NCBI GenBank assembly: GCA_019752335.1 | Contig: JAIEMJ010000006.1 | Coordinates: 124,001-188,000, forward strand | Length of the DNA stretch: 64,000 nucleotides | Source of the DNA: Bryobacteraceae bacterium | GTDB taxonomy: Bacteria; Acidobacteriota; Terriglobia; Bryobacterales; Bryobacteraceae | Direction of reading: 5' to 3' | Part shown: positions 50,637-58,440 of the stretch, piece after piece | Layout of the letters: each line of letters begins with the position of its first letter | Numbering within the stretch: the first letter of the stretch is position 1 | Program-made: the position numbers and the translations under genes | Notes under the pieces: model-generated | What the model was told of the DNA's origin: nothing | The model's database searches: none | Seen by the model: the letters and a program-made list of their open reading frames with translations, nothing else

Positions 50637-52091
50637 CTACCCACCCAACCACGCCTGGATCTTCGGCCACTGCTGACCGAACGCAATCAGCGACACGCCG
50701 ATGTAGAAGATGGCGCAGAGCACGAGGCCCGCGCATTGGCCCAGGCCGGGGCGGAGGGGCTTCGGAAGGAGCACCAACAAGGCGTAAAGCGTATGCAGGG
50801 ACGAGAAGCCGAGGGCGAAGTTCATCATGACGCCGCTGGCGATGGCGAGGACAAGGGGGTCCGGCGTGATGCGCAGGGCGATGAGTCCCCAGACGCCGTA
50901 GGCGGCGAGGATCGTGTAGTAGACGTACTTCACTTCGTGGCCCTCGCGCCGGTGGAGGGCTTTGGAGCCGACCCACAAGACGTCCGTCCAGCGGCGGCAG
51001 ATCGCGTCGAGTTGGCTCACCTGGGTGGGGGCCATGATGAGAAAGCCGCAGAGCAGGGTGAGGTACCAAAAGACGGCGCCGTGCCGCGCGGCGATGCCCT
51101 GCGCCGTGATGGCGGCGACGGCGTTGCCGTCCACATTCTGAACGCCGCGGATGAATTCGAGCGAGAACATCGCTGGCAGGGCGACGCCCAGGATGCACCC
51201 CGGCGCCCAGAGCAGCAGTTGGTCACGCCGGACATGGCGCAGCCAGCCTCGCCAGCGCTCCATGGTTTCGGGCGTGAGTTCGAAGACCTTGCCGGTGTGC
51301 GAGAGCCGGATGGATCGTCCGCCGATAGCGCTGGGAATGGCGCCGGTGGTGGCGCCCATACCCCAGCCTTTGTCGCGCGCGTAGTTGGAGAAGCCCATGT
51401 TGGTGAGTCCGCCGGCGCCGGCGATGGCGGCGAAGGCGGCAAGGGTGGCCCAGTTGAAGTTGCCGGCGGGCAGGGTGCCGAATTGGACGAGCCCCACGCC
51501 GATCTCTTTCCAGGTGGTGGCGCTGACAAAGAAGACCGTGACGAAGGTGAGGTAGCCCAGGATCAGCGCGAGCTTGGTCACCATGACGCGCTCCAGCGTG
51601 TTGTAGATCTTGCCCCCGAAGATGAGCGGCACAAAGGCCGTCAGGAAGACGCCGTAGCTGATGGCGCGGACGAGTGAGTTGTCGGCGGCGCCGGGCAGGC
51701 GTCCGAGGATGACGGAGGCCAGTGGTACGGCGGCGTTCGAAGAAAGATACGGCCAGACGCTGCCGAATTCGAACATGAGGTAGAAGAGTCCCCAGAAGAT
51801 GGGTCCGGGCCAGGTGCGGAAGAAGCCGATCATGACGGGCTCGCCGGTGTAGAGCGTGTAGCGCATGACGCTGAGGTTGTAGAAGATCTGCAGCAGGATG
51901 GAGACGGTGGCGAGCCACATCACTTGGCCACCATATTGCGCGGTGACCAGCGGGCCAAAGAGCCACTCGCCGCCGCCGATGTTGGCGCCGACCATGAGGA
52001 GTCCGGGGCCGATCAGCGCGGTCCAGGGCCGGCGGTGGAGGTTGGGAGAGGCGGGGAGTTCGTCCCGGTCCCAGGTCGGGAATTGCGGCAT
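50637..52091 (-). CDS. Nramp-family-like membrane transporter
   Basis: The 484-residue protein has about 11-12 transmembrane segments and the overall LeuT-type layout of Nramp transporters (IGPGLLMVGANIGGGEWLFG in helix 1, FAAIAGAGGLTNMGFSNYARDKGWGMG in helix 6). The Nramp metal ligands are not obvious: the usual D-P-G-N of helix 1 is replaced by GANIGGGE, and no M-P-H is seen in helix 6. The substrate may therefore not be Mn2+ or Fe2+. It starts at ATG 52091, 9 bases after TATGAT on the minus strand. Its last codons recur at 49807-49940, so its 3' end anchors a second accessory site. Confidence 0.82.
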   Translation of the reverse strand: MPQFPTWDRDELPASPNLHRRPWTALIGPGLLMVGANIGGGEWLFGPLVTAQYGGQVMWLATVSILLQIFYNLSVMRYTLYTGEPVMIGFFRTWPGPIFWGLFYLMFEFGSVWPYLSSNAAVPLASVILGRLPGAADNSLVRAISYGVFLTAFVPLIFGGKIYNTLERVMVTKLALILGYLTFVTVFFVSATTWKEIGVGLVQFGTLPAGNFNWATLAAFAAIAGAGGLTNMGFSNYARDKGWGMGATTGAIPSAIGGRSIRLSHTGKVFELTPETMERWRGWLRHVRRDQLLLWAPGCILGVALPAMFSLEFIRGVQNVDGNAVAAITAQGIAARHGAVFWYLTLLCGFLIMAPTQVSQLDAICRRWTDVLWVGSKALHRREGHEVKYVYYTILAAYGVWGLIALRITPDPLVLAIASGVMMNFALGFSSLHTLYALLVLLPKPLRPGLGQCAGLVLCAIFYIGVSLIAFGQQWPKIQAWLGG

Positions 52092-52110
52092 GGCTGGACG
52101 ATCATATCAT

Positions 52111-52270
52111 GTTTGCTTGTCCGACGAGAAAATAACGGCAATGGAATCTAGCGCTTAGCCGGAAAGTGACTCGCCGGACCCTCGATTGGCGTAGACTTGG
52201 CGCGAAACGGGCCGCCAAGCTATTGATAATCATGACTCTTTCGATTTGGCCAGTGTCGAAAGCGGTCTGG
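52111..52270. repeat. Dispersed repeat, copy R1
   Basis: About 160 bases here match 54533-54697 in the same orientation at roughly 75 percent by eye. Shared blocks include TGTCCGACGAGAAAATAA, CGCTTAGCCGGAAAGTG, ATCGATTGGCG-like and GGCCAGTGT. It fills the spacer between the Nramp-like gene (minus) and the hypothetical gene (plus). No open frame or obvious terminal inverted repeats are seen. Confidence 0.75.
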
Positions 52271-52336
52271 GGAAGGAAAACATCAACCCGGTACACGCCC
52301 AAAGCGGCCTACACTAAACAGGGAGAGGAATCAGAA

Positions 52337-53248
52337 ATGTCGAATTCTTGCCAGGGTTTTGTTTGCCTCGTTCTTTTGCTTGCGACGGTGCTGTCCGGCC
52401 AAACTACCGGACTTAACGAAACCGTCGAAACGGTTGATTGCTTGAATGGCGCCACTGGCGAACTCCTGATGAGCGAGTTTCTGACGGGCGTGTCCGCGAC
52501 GGCCACTTTCGTGAAAGTCTCCGACTGCAGTTCGAAGCTGACCTTCACCACGATCCGTCCAGGACTATGCACGGCCAGGCCACGCACCAACGTGGCCGCC
52601 GAGGTGGTGGGCACTCCCTCGCCCAAGACTCCCATCGTCAGTTTTCTTGATGCCGGTCCGGCGATCATCGTACGTGGCCCCGGCCGGGAGGTGAGGATTC
52701 CGCGTGTCGTTAACGGTCCAGCTACCACCTATAGCCTGTCGGAACTGCGCCAGTTCACGTCCGGAGTCACCCCTTTGCCGGGAGCGGAGTTGGTCCGCTC
52801 TGGGCGGTTTACCGTTTCGGCCGAGGGTGGGCGCGATATCGCCGCATTTCAAGGCGAATGGGATTTCGTGCCGCTGCAGATGACCAGGCCCGTGAGCGGA
52901 TCCCAGGCTAGCGTACAGACTCCCCCGGCAATCGAATGGTCCGGTGGTGACTCCGTGCCCGGGCCGATGGATGTGCGGTTAGCGATTACGACGCGGGACG
53001 GGCGGCAGGCCTTCGACATCATCTGCCGGCTCCCGGATGGGCGGGCCGGTTCGTTCACCGTTCCCACCGAGACCTGGTCTCAGATCCCAGCGGCTTTTCT
53101 TACCGGGTCCGTGGCCACCGTCTCGCTGCTGGCTTCGGCGCCGCTGGTCAATCTATCGGTTCCAGAGTTGGATAAAGGGCTGCGTGTCGGCATCGTTCAA
53201 TCCACCGGCGCCGTCATCGCTCTCAGTCCGCCACCGACGTTTCCTTAG
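52337..53248 (+). CDS. Exported hypothetical protein
   Basis: The 303-residue protein has a signal peptide (FVCLVLLLATVLSGQTT) and a beta-rich mature part without a family I recognise. Four cysteines lie in the first about 100 residues (VDCLNG, SDCSSK, GLCTAR), suggesting disulfides after export. A GGAGAGGA Shine-Dalgarno at 52322-52329 lies 7 bases before ATG 52337 and decides this start over longer frames that would read through repeat R1. A TACACT box lies at 52310-52315, so this gene has an ordinary leader. It overlaps the convergent M20 peptidase gene by 4 bases. The gene and that neighbour are flanked by repeats R1 and R2. Confidence 0.7.
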   Translation: MSNSCQGFVCLVLLLATVLSGQTTGLNETVETVDCLNGATGELLMSEFLTGVSATATFVKVSDCSSKLTFTTIRPGLCTARPRTNVAAEVVGTPSPKTPIVSFLDAGPAIIVRGPGREVRIPRVVNGPATTYSLSELRQFTSGVTPLPGAELVRSGRFTVSAEGGRDIAAFQGEWDFVPLQMTRPVSGSQASVQTPPAIEWSGGDSVPGPMDVRLAITTRDGRQAFDIICRLPDGRAGSFTVPTETWSQIPAAFLTGSVATVSLLASAPLVNLSVPELDKGLRVGIVQSTGAVIALSPPPTFP

Positions 53249-54513
53249 CGGGCAATGTGCGACGTCAACGCGACCGCGAGCGCCAGCATCGACTGGATGC
53301 CCGGGATGATCGTGCTCGCATCCGCGTTCTCTTCCAGGCGATGGGCCATGCGGGTGATGGCCGCGCCGATCGAGACGGCGGGAATGCCCATGCTCACCGC
53401 GATGTTGGCGTCGGTGGAGCCGGCGTCGGCCGCCGTTAACGCAGGCGTGCCGGCGGGGCGAAAGTGATTCGCTGTGGCTAGCGCCGTTTGCACCAGCGGA
53501 TGATTCAGCCGCTCGGACTGGGGCTTGGCCCGCGAATAGTCAATCGCCATGCGGCGTTCGACACGAAACCCCGTGCGCTCCTGCTCGCTGATGCGCTTGG
53601 CGGTGGCGACCACGGCCGTTTCCAGACGATCCTGCAGGGCGCTGTCGAGCGAGCGCAGATCCACCGTGAACCAGGCTTCGCGCGGCACGGCATTGACGAC
53701 GCTGCCGCCGCCCAGCATGCCGACGTTGATCACGGGGAGTTTGAAGTCGCCCAGGCCGGGCCCGGGGGCCGGCATCGGAATCTCGTAGAGTGCGGTGATC
53801 GCTTTGGCGACGGCCTTCGCCGGGCTCGGCGCGCCGCGGCTTTCGAGGGTATGCGCTCCGGGCGCCGTATAGAAGAACTTGAATTGGTTGATGCGGAGCG
53901 CGCCGTACCAGACCTCTCGCGCTGAGCCGTCCACGGCGATGAACATGTCCGGCTGGTAGCCGCTTTTCTCGAGCCAATGCTTCGCGCCCAGCAGTCCGAG
54001 TTCTTCCTGCACGGAGGCCAGGAAGATGAGGTCGCCGCGCGTAGAGATATTGGCGCGGTTGAGAGCGCGGAACATCTCGAGCGTCGCGATCAGGTTGCCG
54101 GTGTCGTCGCCGACGCCCGGCGCGCGCAACACGTCGCCTTCGCGCTTCACCTTCACGTCGGTACCCTCGGGGAAGACGGTGTCCATGTGGGCGGCGAAGA
54201 CGACGGTGGGTCCGCCGCCGGTGCCTTTGCGGACGCCGCTGACGTTCGAGAGCTCGTCGGTGCGGATGTCGGCCAAGCCGAGCTTTTCCATCTCGGCACG
54301 CATGTACTTCGCCCGCGCCTGCTCCTTCGTGGAAGGCGCCGGAATCTCCACCACGCGAATCCACTCGTCGATGATGGCGGGCGCACGTTCTTCAATCGAG
54401 GCGAGCGCTTTCTTCATTTCGGGCTTCGCCAAAAGCGCCGGAGAGAACCAGTTGTTTTGGGCCGCCAACCCCGAAGTAAGACCGCAGACGAGCACGAGCC
54501 GGAGGGGAAACAT
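53245..54513 (-). CDS. M20 family metallopeptidase, exported
   Basis: The 422-residue protein has a signal peptide (MFPLRLVLVCGLTSGLAAQ) and the M20 zinc-site motifs: AAHMDTVFP (His, Asp), GVGDDTGN (Asp), VQEELGLLG (catalytic Glu and ligand Glu), DGS and a late His in AHRLEENAD. A dimerisation domain lies in the middle (about 210-320). It would cleave peptides or acylated amino acids outside the cytoplasm. ATG 54513 gives a proper signal peptide; a GTG 18 bases earlier is less likely. TAGGAT on the minus strand lies 8 bases before it, at the edge of repeat R2. Confidence 0.9.
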   Translation of the reverse strand: MFPLRLVLVCGLTSGLAAQNNWFSPALLAKPEMKKALASIEERAPAIIDEWIRVVEIPAPSTKEQARAKYMRAEMEKLGLADIRTDELSNVSGVRKGTGGGPTVVFAAHMDTVFPEGTDVKVKREGDVLRAPGVGDDTGNLIATLEMFRALNRANISTRGDLIFLASVQEELGLLGAKHWLEKSGYQPDMFIAVDGSAREVWYGALRINQFKFFYTAPGAHTLESRGAPSPAKAVAKAITALYEIPMPAPGPGLGDFKLPVINVGMLGGGSVVNAVPREAWFTVDLRSLDSALQDRLETAVVATAKRISEQERTGFRVERRMAIDYSRAKPQSERLNHPLVQTALATANHFRPAGTPALTAADAGSTDANIAVSMGIPAVSIGAAITRMAHRLEENADASTIIPGIQSMLALAVALTSHIAR

Positions 54514-54532
54514 ATCCGTCGATCCTAACACA

Positions 54533-54697
54533 TTTGCGTGTCCGACGAGAAAATAAAAGCATTAGAATCTTACGCTTAGCCGGAAAGTGGCGAATCAAAC
54601 CATCGATTGGCGCAGGTTTGGCCCAAAACGGCCCCGTAAGTGATTGAAAATCAATAGATGTCTCAGCACCCCGGCCAGTGTTCCAACTGGCTCGGCT
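54533..54697. repeat. Dispersed repeat, copy R2
   Basis: This is the second copy of the about 160-base repeat at 52111-52270, same orientation. It fills the spacer between the M20 gene (minus) and the isomerase gene (plus). Both copies therefore occupy divergent promoter regions and bracket a 2.3-kb segment holding a hypothetical gene and the M20 gene. Confidence 0.75.
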
Positions 54698-54715
54698 TAC
54701 GATGCCGTAAAGCGA

Positions 54716-54721
54716 TACAAT
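54716..54721 (+). promoter_or_regulatory. -10-like box before the sugar isomerase start
   Basis: TACAAT lies 7 bases before ATG 54729, another instance of the recurrent start-proximal box. Confidence 0.4.
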
Positions 54722-54728
54722 CGCGAGC

Positions 54729-55625
54729 ATGGAACGCCGTCACTTTCTTCACGCCGCGCTGGCCGCCCCGTTGTTCGCCCTCGACCCGAAGTCCCTCAAG
54801 CTGGGCATCTCCATCGACGAAATCGCCGACGACCCGCAGGTGGTGGTGCGCTTCATGAAGGAGTTCGGCTTGCGCTACGCCGAGATCCGCAACGTCTGGG
54901 GCAAGTACAACACGTCGTTGCCGCTCGAAAAGCTCAGCGAATTGCGCCAGATCTTTGACGAGCACGGCATTCAGACTTCGGTGCTGGCGACGGGCTTCTT
55001 CAAGATCGCGCTGCCACCGGAGACGCCCGCCGGCCAGGCCATTTTGGACCAGCAATGGAAGCTGCTGGACGGCGCCATGGACCGGGCGAAGATCATGGGC
55101 ACCAAACGGATTCGCACGTTCGCCTTCACCTACGACAACGACGCGAAGCCGGACCCGGCCGTCTATCCGCGCATCTATGAGCTCGTGAAAGAGTCCGCGC
55201 GGCGGGCCAAGGCGCGCGGCTTTCAACTGGCTCTGGAGAACGTGAATCACAGCTACGTGTGGTCCAGCACGGAGGCGGCGGCGTTGCTGAAGGCCGTCCC
55301 CGACGATGCCCTGGGCCTCACCTGGGATCCGAATAACGCCGGCCAAACCGGCGAGAAGGTCTTCCCCGAAGGCTATCGCCGCCTGGACCCGGCGCGCATC
55401 CACAACGTCCACCTGCGCGACTTCCGCACGAACTCGGCCGGAGTCGTCGAATGGTGCGCCGTGGGCGAAGGCGTGATGGACAACCTGGGGCAGATTCGCG
55501 CCTTGCGCAAAGCCGGCTACGACCAGGCCTTTACGCTCGAAACACACTACAAGAGTCCGCAGGGCAAGGAGCATGCCAGCCGCACTTCGATGACGGGTCT
55601 GCTGAAGGTGGTCGAGCGCGTCTAG
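54729..55625 (+). CDS. Sugar phosphate isomerase/epimerase, exported
   Basis: The 298-residue protein has a twin-arginine-like leader (MERRHFLHAALAAP) and the xylose-isomerase-like TIM barrel of the family. Recognisable are YAEIRNVWGKYN, the metal-ligand Glu in LALENVNHSY, TWDPNNAG and NVHLRDFRTN, with a last Glu in FTLETHYK. The fold binds a divalent metal and isomerises or epimerises sugars; many acidobacterial members are exported and have unknown substrates. It is followed 16 bases later by the gene at 55642, possibly in one operon. Confidence 0.88.
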   Translation: MERRHFLHAALAAPLFALDPKSLKLGISIDEIADDPQVVVRFMKEFGLRYAEIRNVWGKYNTSLPLEKLSELRQIFDEHGIQTSVLATGFFKIALPPETPAGQAILDQQWKLLDGAMDRAKIMGTKRIRTFAFTYDNDAKPDPAVYPRIYELVKESARRAKARGFQLALENVNHSYVWSSTEAAALLKAVPDDALGLTWDPNNAGQTGEKVFPEGYRRLDPARIHNVHLRDFRTNSAGVVEWCAVGEGVMDNLGQIRALRKAGYDQAFTLETHYKSPQGKEHASRTSMTGLLKVVERV

Positions 55626-55641
55626 CATGCTCTAATGAGAT

Positions 55642-57312
55642 TTGTTACCTCTCACTCGACGCACCCTGCTGGCGGTTAGCGCCAGCGCCTTCGCCAACGC
55701 CCAAACCGCTTTCGACGCCTTTGAGGCCGACGTGGTCCGCCGCACGGACGACGGCATTGAAGCCTGGATGGCGCATCAGAATCTCGATCCGAAGTCCCGT
55801 CACTATGGCGGCTATGCGGATGCCCATGGTTTCTATAACGGCGGCTCGGTCACCAACGCTTTTGAAATTCTGATGCCGTGTTATCTGCATCCGCAGTCGC
55901 GCTTCTATCAGAGTCCGCTGCTGATGGAGCGCATGAAGCTGTGCGAGATTTTCCTGCGCAATCATACCAGCGCGGAAGGCAACATTGACCTGTGGATCAC
56001 GAACTTCAATTCCGCGCCGGACACTTCCTTCGCGGTCCACTCCGCCTGCCGCGCGGCGTTGCTGGCGAAGCGGCATAATGCGCCTGAGTTGACGGCGCTG
56101 GTGGAACCGTTCCTCAAGCGGTCCACGCCGGCCTTGCTGACGGGCGGGATTCACACGCCGAACCACCGTTGGGAGATGTGCGCCGCGCTCGCCTCCTTGC
56201 ATGAGCTCTATCCCAACCCAGCGCTGGTGAAGCGCGTGGACCAGTGGCTCGCCGAGGGCATCGACCTCGATAGCGACGGCCAGTATACCGAGCGCAGCAG
56301 CGTCGTCTATAACTCGGTGGTGAACCAGGCGCTCACCGTCGTGGCGATGAAGTTGAACCGGCCCGCGCTGCTCGATCCGGTGCGCCGCAACATCGACGCG
56401 GTGCTGTACCTGCTGCACGGATCCTTGGAGCAGAAGTACGAAGTAGAGACCGGCATTTCGCGCCGGCAGGACGCCAATACGCGCGGTGGCTTGGCGCGTT
56501 ATTGGCATCCGCTCGCCGTGCTCGCGCAGCGCGATAACAACGCCGTCTATCGTGGTCTGGCTCGTTACTACGCGCCGTTCGCCGTCGGGCTCTGCCAGTT
56601 GATGCTGGAGCCGGACTTACTCAAGCTCGCCGGCCCCGAGGCGCCCGTCCCGGACAACTACGAGAAGATCTTCCCACGCATGGGCGTTGCGCGCGTGCGC
56701 CGCGGACTCACTTCGGCCACCATCTACACGCAAGACAAGTCGAGCTTCTTTTCCTTGCGCCGCGGCGACGCCGTCATCCACAGCGTCCGCTTTGCGACGG
56801 GCTTCTTCGGGAAGGGACAATTCAGGGCCCATACCTTTACGCGGCGCGACGGAGCGTTCGTGTTGTCGCAAGCGTTGGAAGGCCCCTACTATCAGCCATT
56901 TTCGCCCGGCCGCCGCGTGGATATGACCTTCGACGAGACGCGCGAGCAACGCCCGAAGTCGCTGATCGCGAAGCTAAACCAGTCCGCGGAGATTCGCGAG
57001 ACGGCCAAGGGCTTTGACCTGCGCATTCAGGCGGCAGGTACCAACGACGTACCGTTAACCATCGAGATCAACTGCCGCGAAGACGCCACCCTTGATGGCG
57101 TCGATCAGGTGAGCCCCGATGTCTATCGCCCAACTCGCGGCGCGTCCCGGATTTCAATTAGCCGCGGCGCGCAGGCGATCCGCGTTGCGCCGCTGCCGGT
57201 GGCACACGATTGGTACGACGTCCGCGGCGCCGAGAGTAAGTTGCCGGGGCCGAGTATTTATCTCACAGGACTTACTCCGTTCGATGTTACTCTGCATTTC
57301 GAAGTTAGTTAG
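55642..57312 (+). CDS. Exported protein, possible polysaccharide lyase-like (alpha/alpha)6 fold
   Basis: The 556-residue protein starts with TTG at 55642 and has a twin-arginine-like leader (LTRRTLLAVSASAFA). Residues about 60-330 are helical with aromatic-rich segments such as GIHTPNHRWEMCAALASLHE, DGQYTERSSVVYNSVVNQAL and GGLARYWHPLAVLAQRDN. This recalls heparinase or alginate lyase toroids. The C-terminal part is beta-rich. I cannot assign a family with certainty. N-H-R-W and Y-x-E-R-S residues are plausible active-site positions, by inference only. It ends overlapping the convergent lactonase gene by 8 bases. Confidence 0.7.
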   Translation: MLPLTRRTLLAVSASAFANAQTAFDAFEADVVRRTDDGIEAWMAHQNLDPKSRHYGGYADAHGFYNGGSVTNAFEILMPCYLHPQSRFYQSPLLMERMKLCEIFLRNHTSAEGNIDLWITNFNSAPDTSFAVHSACRAALLAKRHNAPELTALVEPFLKRSTPALLTGGIHTPNHRWEMCAALASLHELYPNPALVKRVDQWLAEGIDLDSDGQYTERSSVVYNSVVNQALTVVAMKLNRPALLDPVRRNIDAVLYLLHGSLEQKYEVETGISRRQDANTRGGLARYWHPLAVLAQRDNNAVYRGLARYYAPFAVGLCQLMLEPDLLKLAGPEAPVPDNYEKIFPRMGVARVRRGLTSATIYTQDKSSFFSLRRGDAVIHSVRFATGFFGKGQFRAHTFTRRDGAFVLSQALEGPYYQPFSPGRRVDMTFDETREQRPKSLIAKLNQSAEIRETAKGFDLRIQAAGTNDVPLTIEINCREDATLDGVDQVSPDVYRPTRGASRISISRGAQAIRVAPLPVAHDWYDVRGAESKLPGPSIYLTGLTPFDVTLHFEVS

Positions 57313-58381
57313 CGGGAAAGCGCAAACAGACCGGGCTGCCGATGGCCACTGGCGTTCCTACCAGGGTAAGTAATCCCGTGGTGCCGTTGATGCGGAAGAC
57401 GCTCACCGTGTCAGAGTCCTGGGCGGCCGCCAATAGGAACTTACCATCCGGCGAAATCACGAAGCCGCGCGGGGTCTTGCCTCCCACCGGCGTCTGCCCG
57501 ATTTGCCGTAGCGTCTTTCCCACGCGGAAGATGGCGATGGTATCTGCTCCACGGTTCGAGGAATAGAGGAACTTGCCCTTGGGGTGCAGCACGATCTCGG
57601 CCGCCGAGCTATTGCCGGTGAAGCCGGGCGGCAAAGCGTTCACCGTCTCCACCAGTTGGCCGCCATCGAAGACGCTGACACTCGAAAGAATCTCGTTCAG
57701 CACGTAGACGCGCTCACCAGGTCCGAAGGCCAGGTGGCGGGGTCCGCCGCCCGGAATCGCGCGGAGGCTCGGCGTGTCCGTCAGCTTGCCGGTGGCGGGG
57801 TCGAAGCCGTAGCGCTTCACTTCGTCCAGGCCTAAATCCGCGACGTAGAGGCGGCGGCCATCGCGGCTGAAGTAAGCGGAGTGCGCATGCGGACCCGCCT
57901 GGCGCGTGGGATGCTTGCCTTGGCCGGCGTGCTGCCGGAAGTCAATGGTTTCGCTCAACCGGCCATCGGGTTCAATGCGAAACGTGGCACAACTACCGCT
58001 GGTGAAGTTGGCGGCAGCGAGCCAGCGCCCGCTGGGGTCCACTTGGACATAGGCCGGATTGACGCCGTGGCTCTTGACGGTATTCAGCACGGTGAGCTGG
58101 CCCTGCGGGCCAATGGCATAAGCCGTGAGCCGCCCTTCCTGATTGGCCACCGTGTTCACATTCACCGAATAGAGCCACGGCTTCGTCGGGTGCAGCGCCA
58201 GGAGCGACGGGTTCTCCGTCTCCACCGCGAGTTCCGGTCCGCTCAGCTTGCCGGTGCGCGGGTCAAAGCGCAGGCGCTCAATGCCTTTGCTCTTGCCGGT
58301 CCGGGTGTAAGTGCCGACGTACACCGTGCGGTCAGCGGCCATTGCGGTCATCAGTGCCATCGCCAAAACGAATCCTTTCAA
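57305..58381 (-). CDS. Lactonase family seven-bladed propeller protein (Pgl/YbhE type), exported
   Basis: The 358-residue protein has a signal peptide (MKGFVLAMALMTAMAA) and the 6-phosphogluconolactonase-type propeller: TVYVGTYTRTGKSKGI, NPSLLALHPTKPWLYSVN, the conserved AGPHAHSAYFS and FLYSSNRGADTIAIF. Family members open sugar lactones or act as structural propellers; secretion suggests the latter or an extracellular lactone. It starts with TTG at 58381, supported by a strong AGGAGGT Shine-Dalgarno 6 bases before it. It diverges from the ceramidase-like gene at 58441. Confidence 0.88.
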   Translation of the reverse strand: MKGFVLAMALMTAMAADRTVYVGTYTRTGKSKGIERLRFDPRTGKLSGPELAVETENPSLLALHPTKPWLYSVNVNTVANQEGRLTAYAIGPQGQLTVLNTVKSHGVNPAYVQVDPSGRWLAAANFTSGSCATFRIEPDGRLSETIDFRQHAGQGKHPTRQAGPHAHSAYFSRDGRRLYVADLGLDEVKRYGFDPATGKLTDTPSLRAIPGGGPRHLAFGPGERVYVLNEILSSVSVFDGGQLVETVNALPPGFTGNSSAAEIVLHPKGKFLYSSNRGADTIAIFRVGKTLRQIGQTPVGGKTPRGFVISPDGKFLLAAAQDSDTVSVFRINGTTGLLTLVGTPVAIGSPVCLRFPAN

Positions 58382-58440
58382 GCCATACCTCCTCGAACCG
58401 CTATTGTGTCACGTCCCAGGATTGTGAGACGCTGTCCGGC

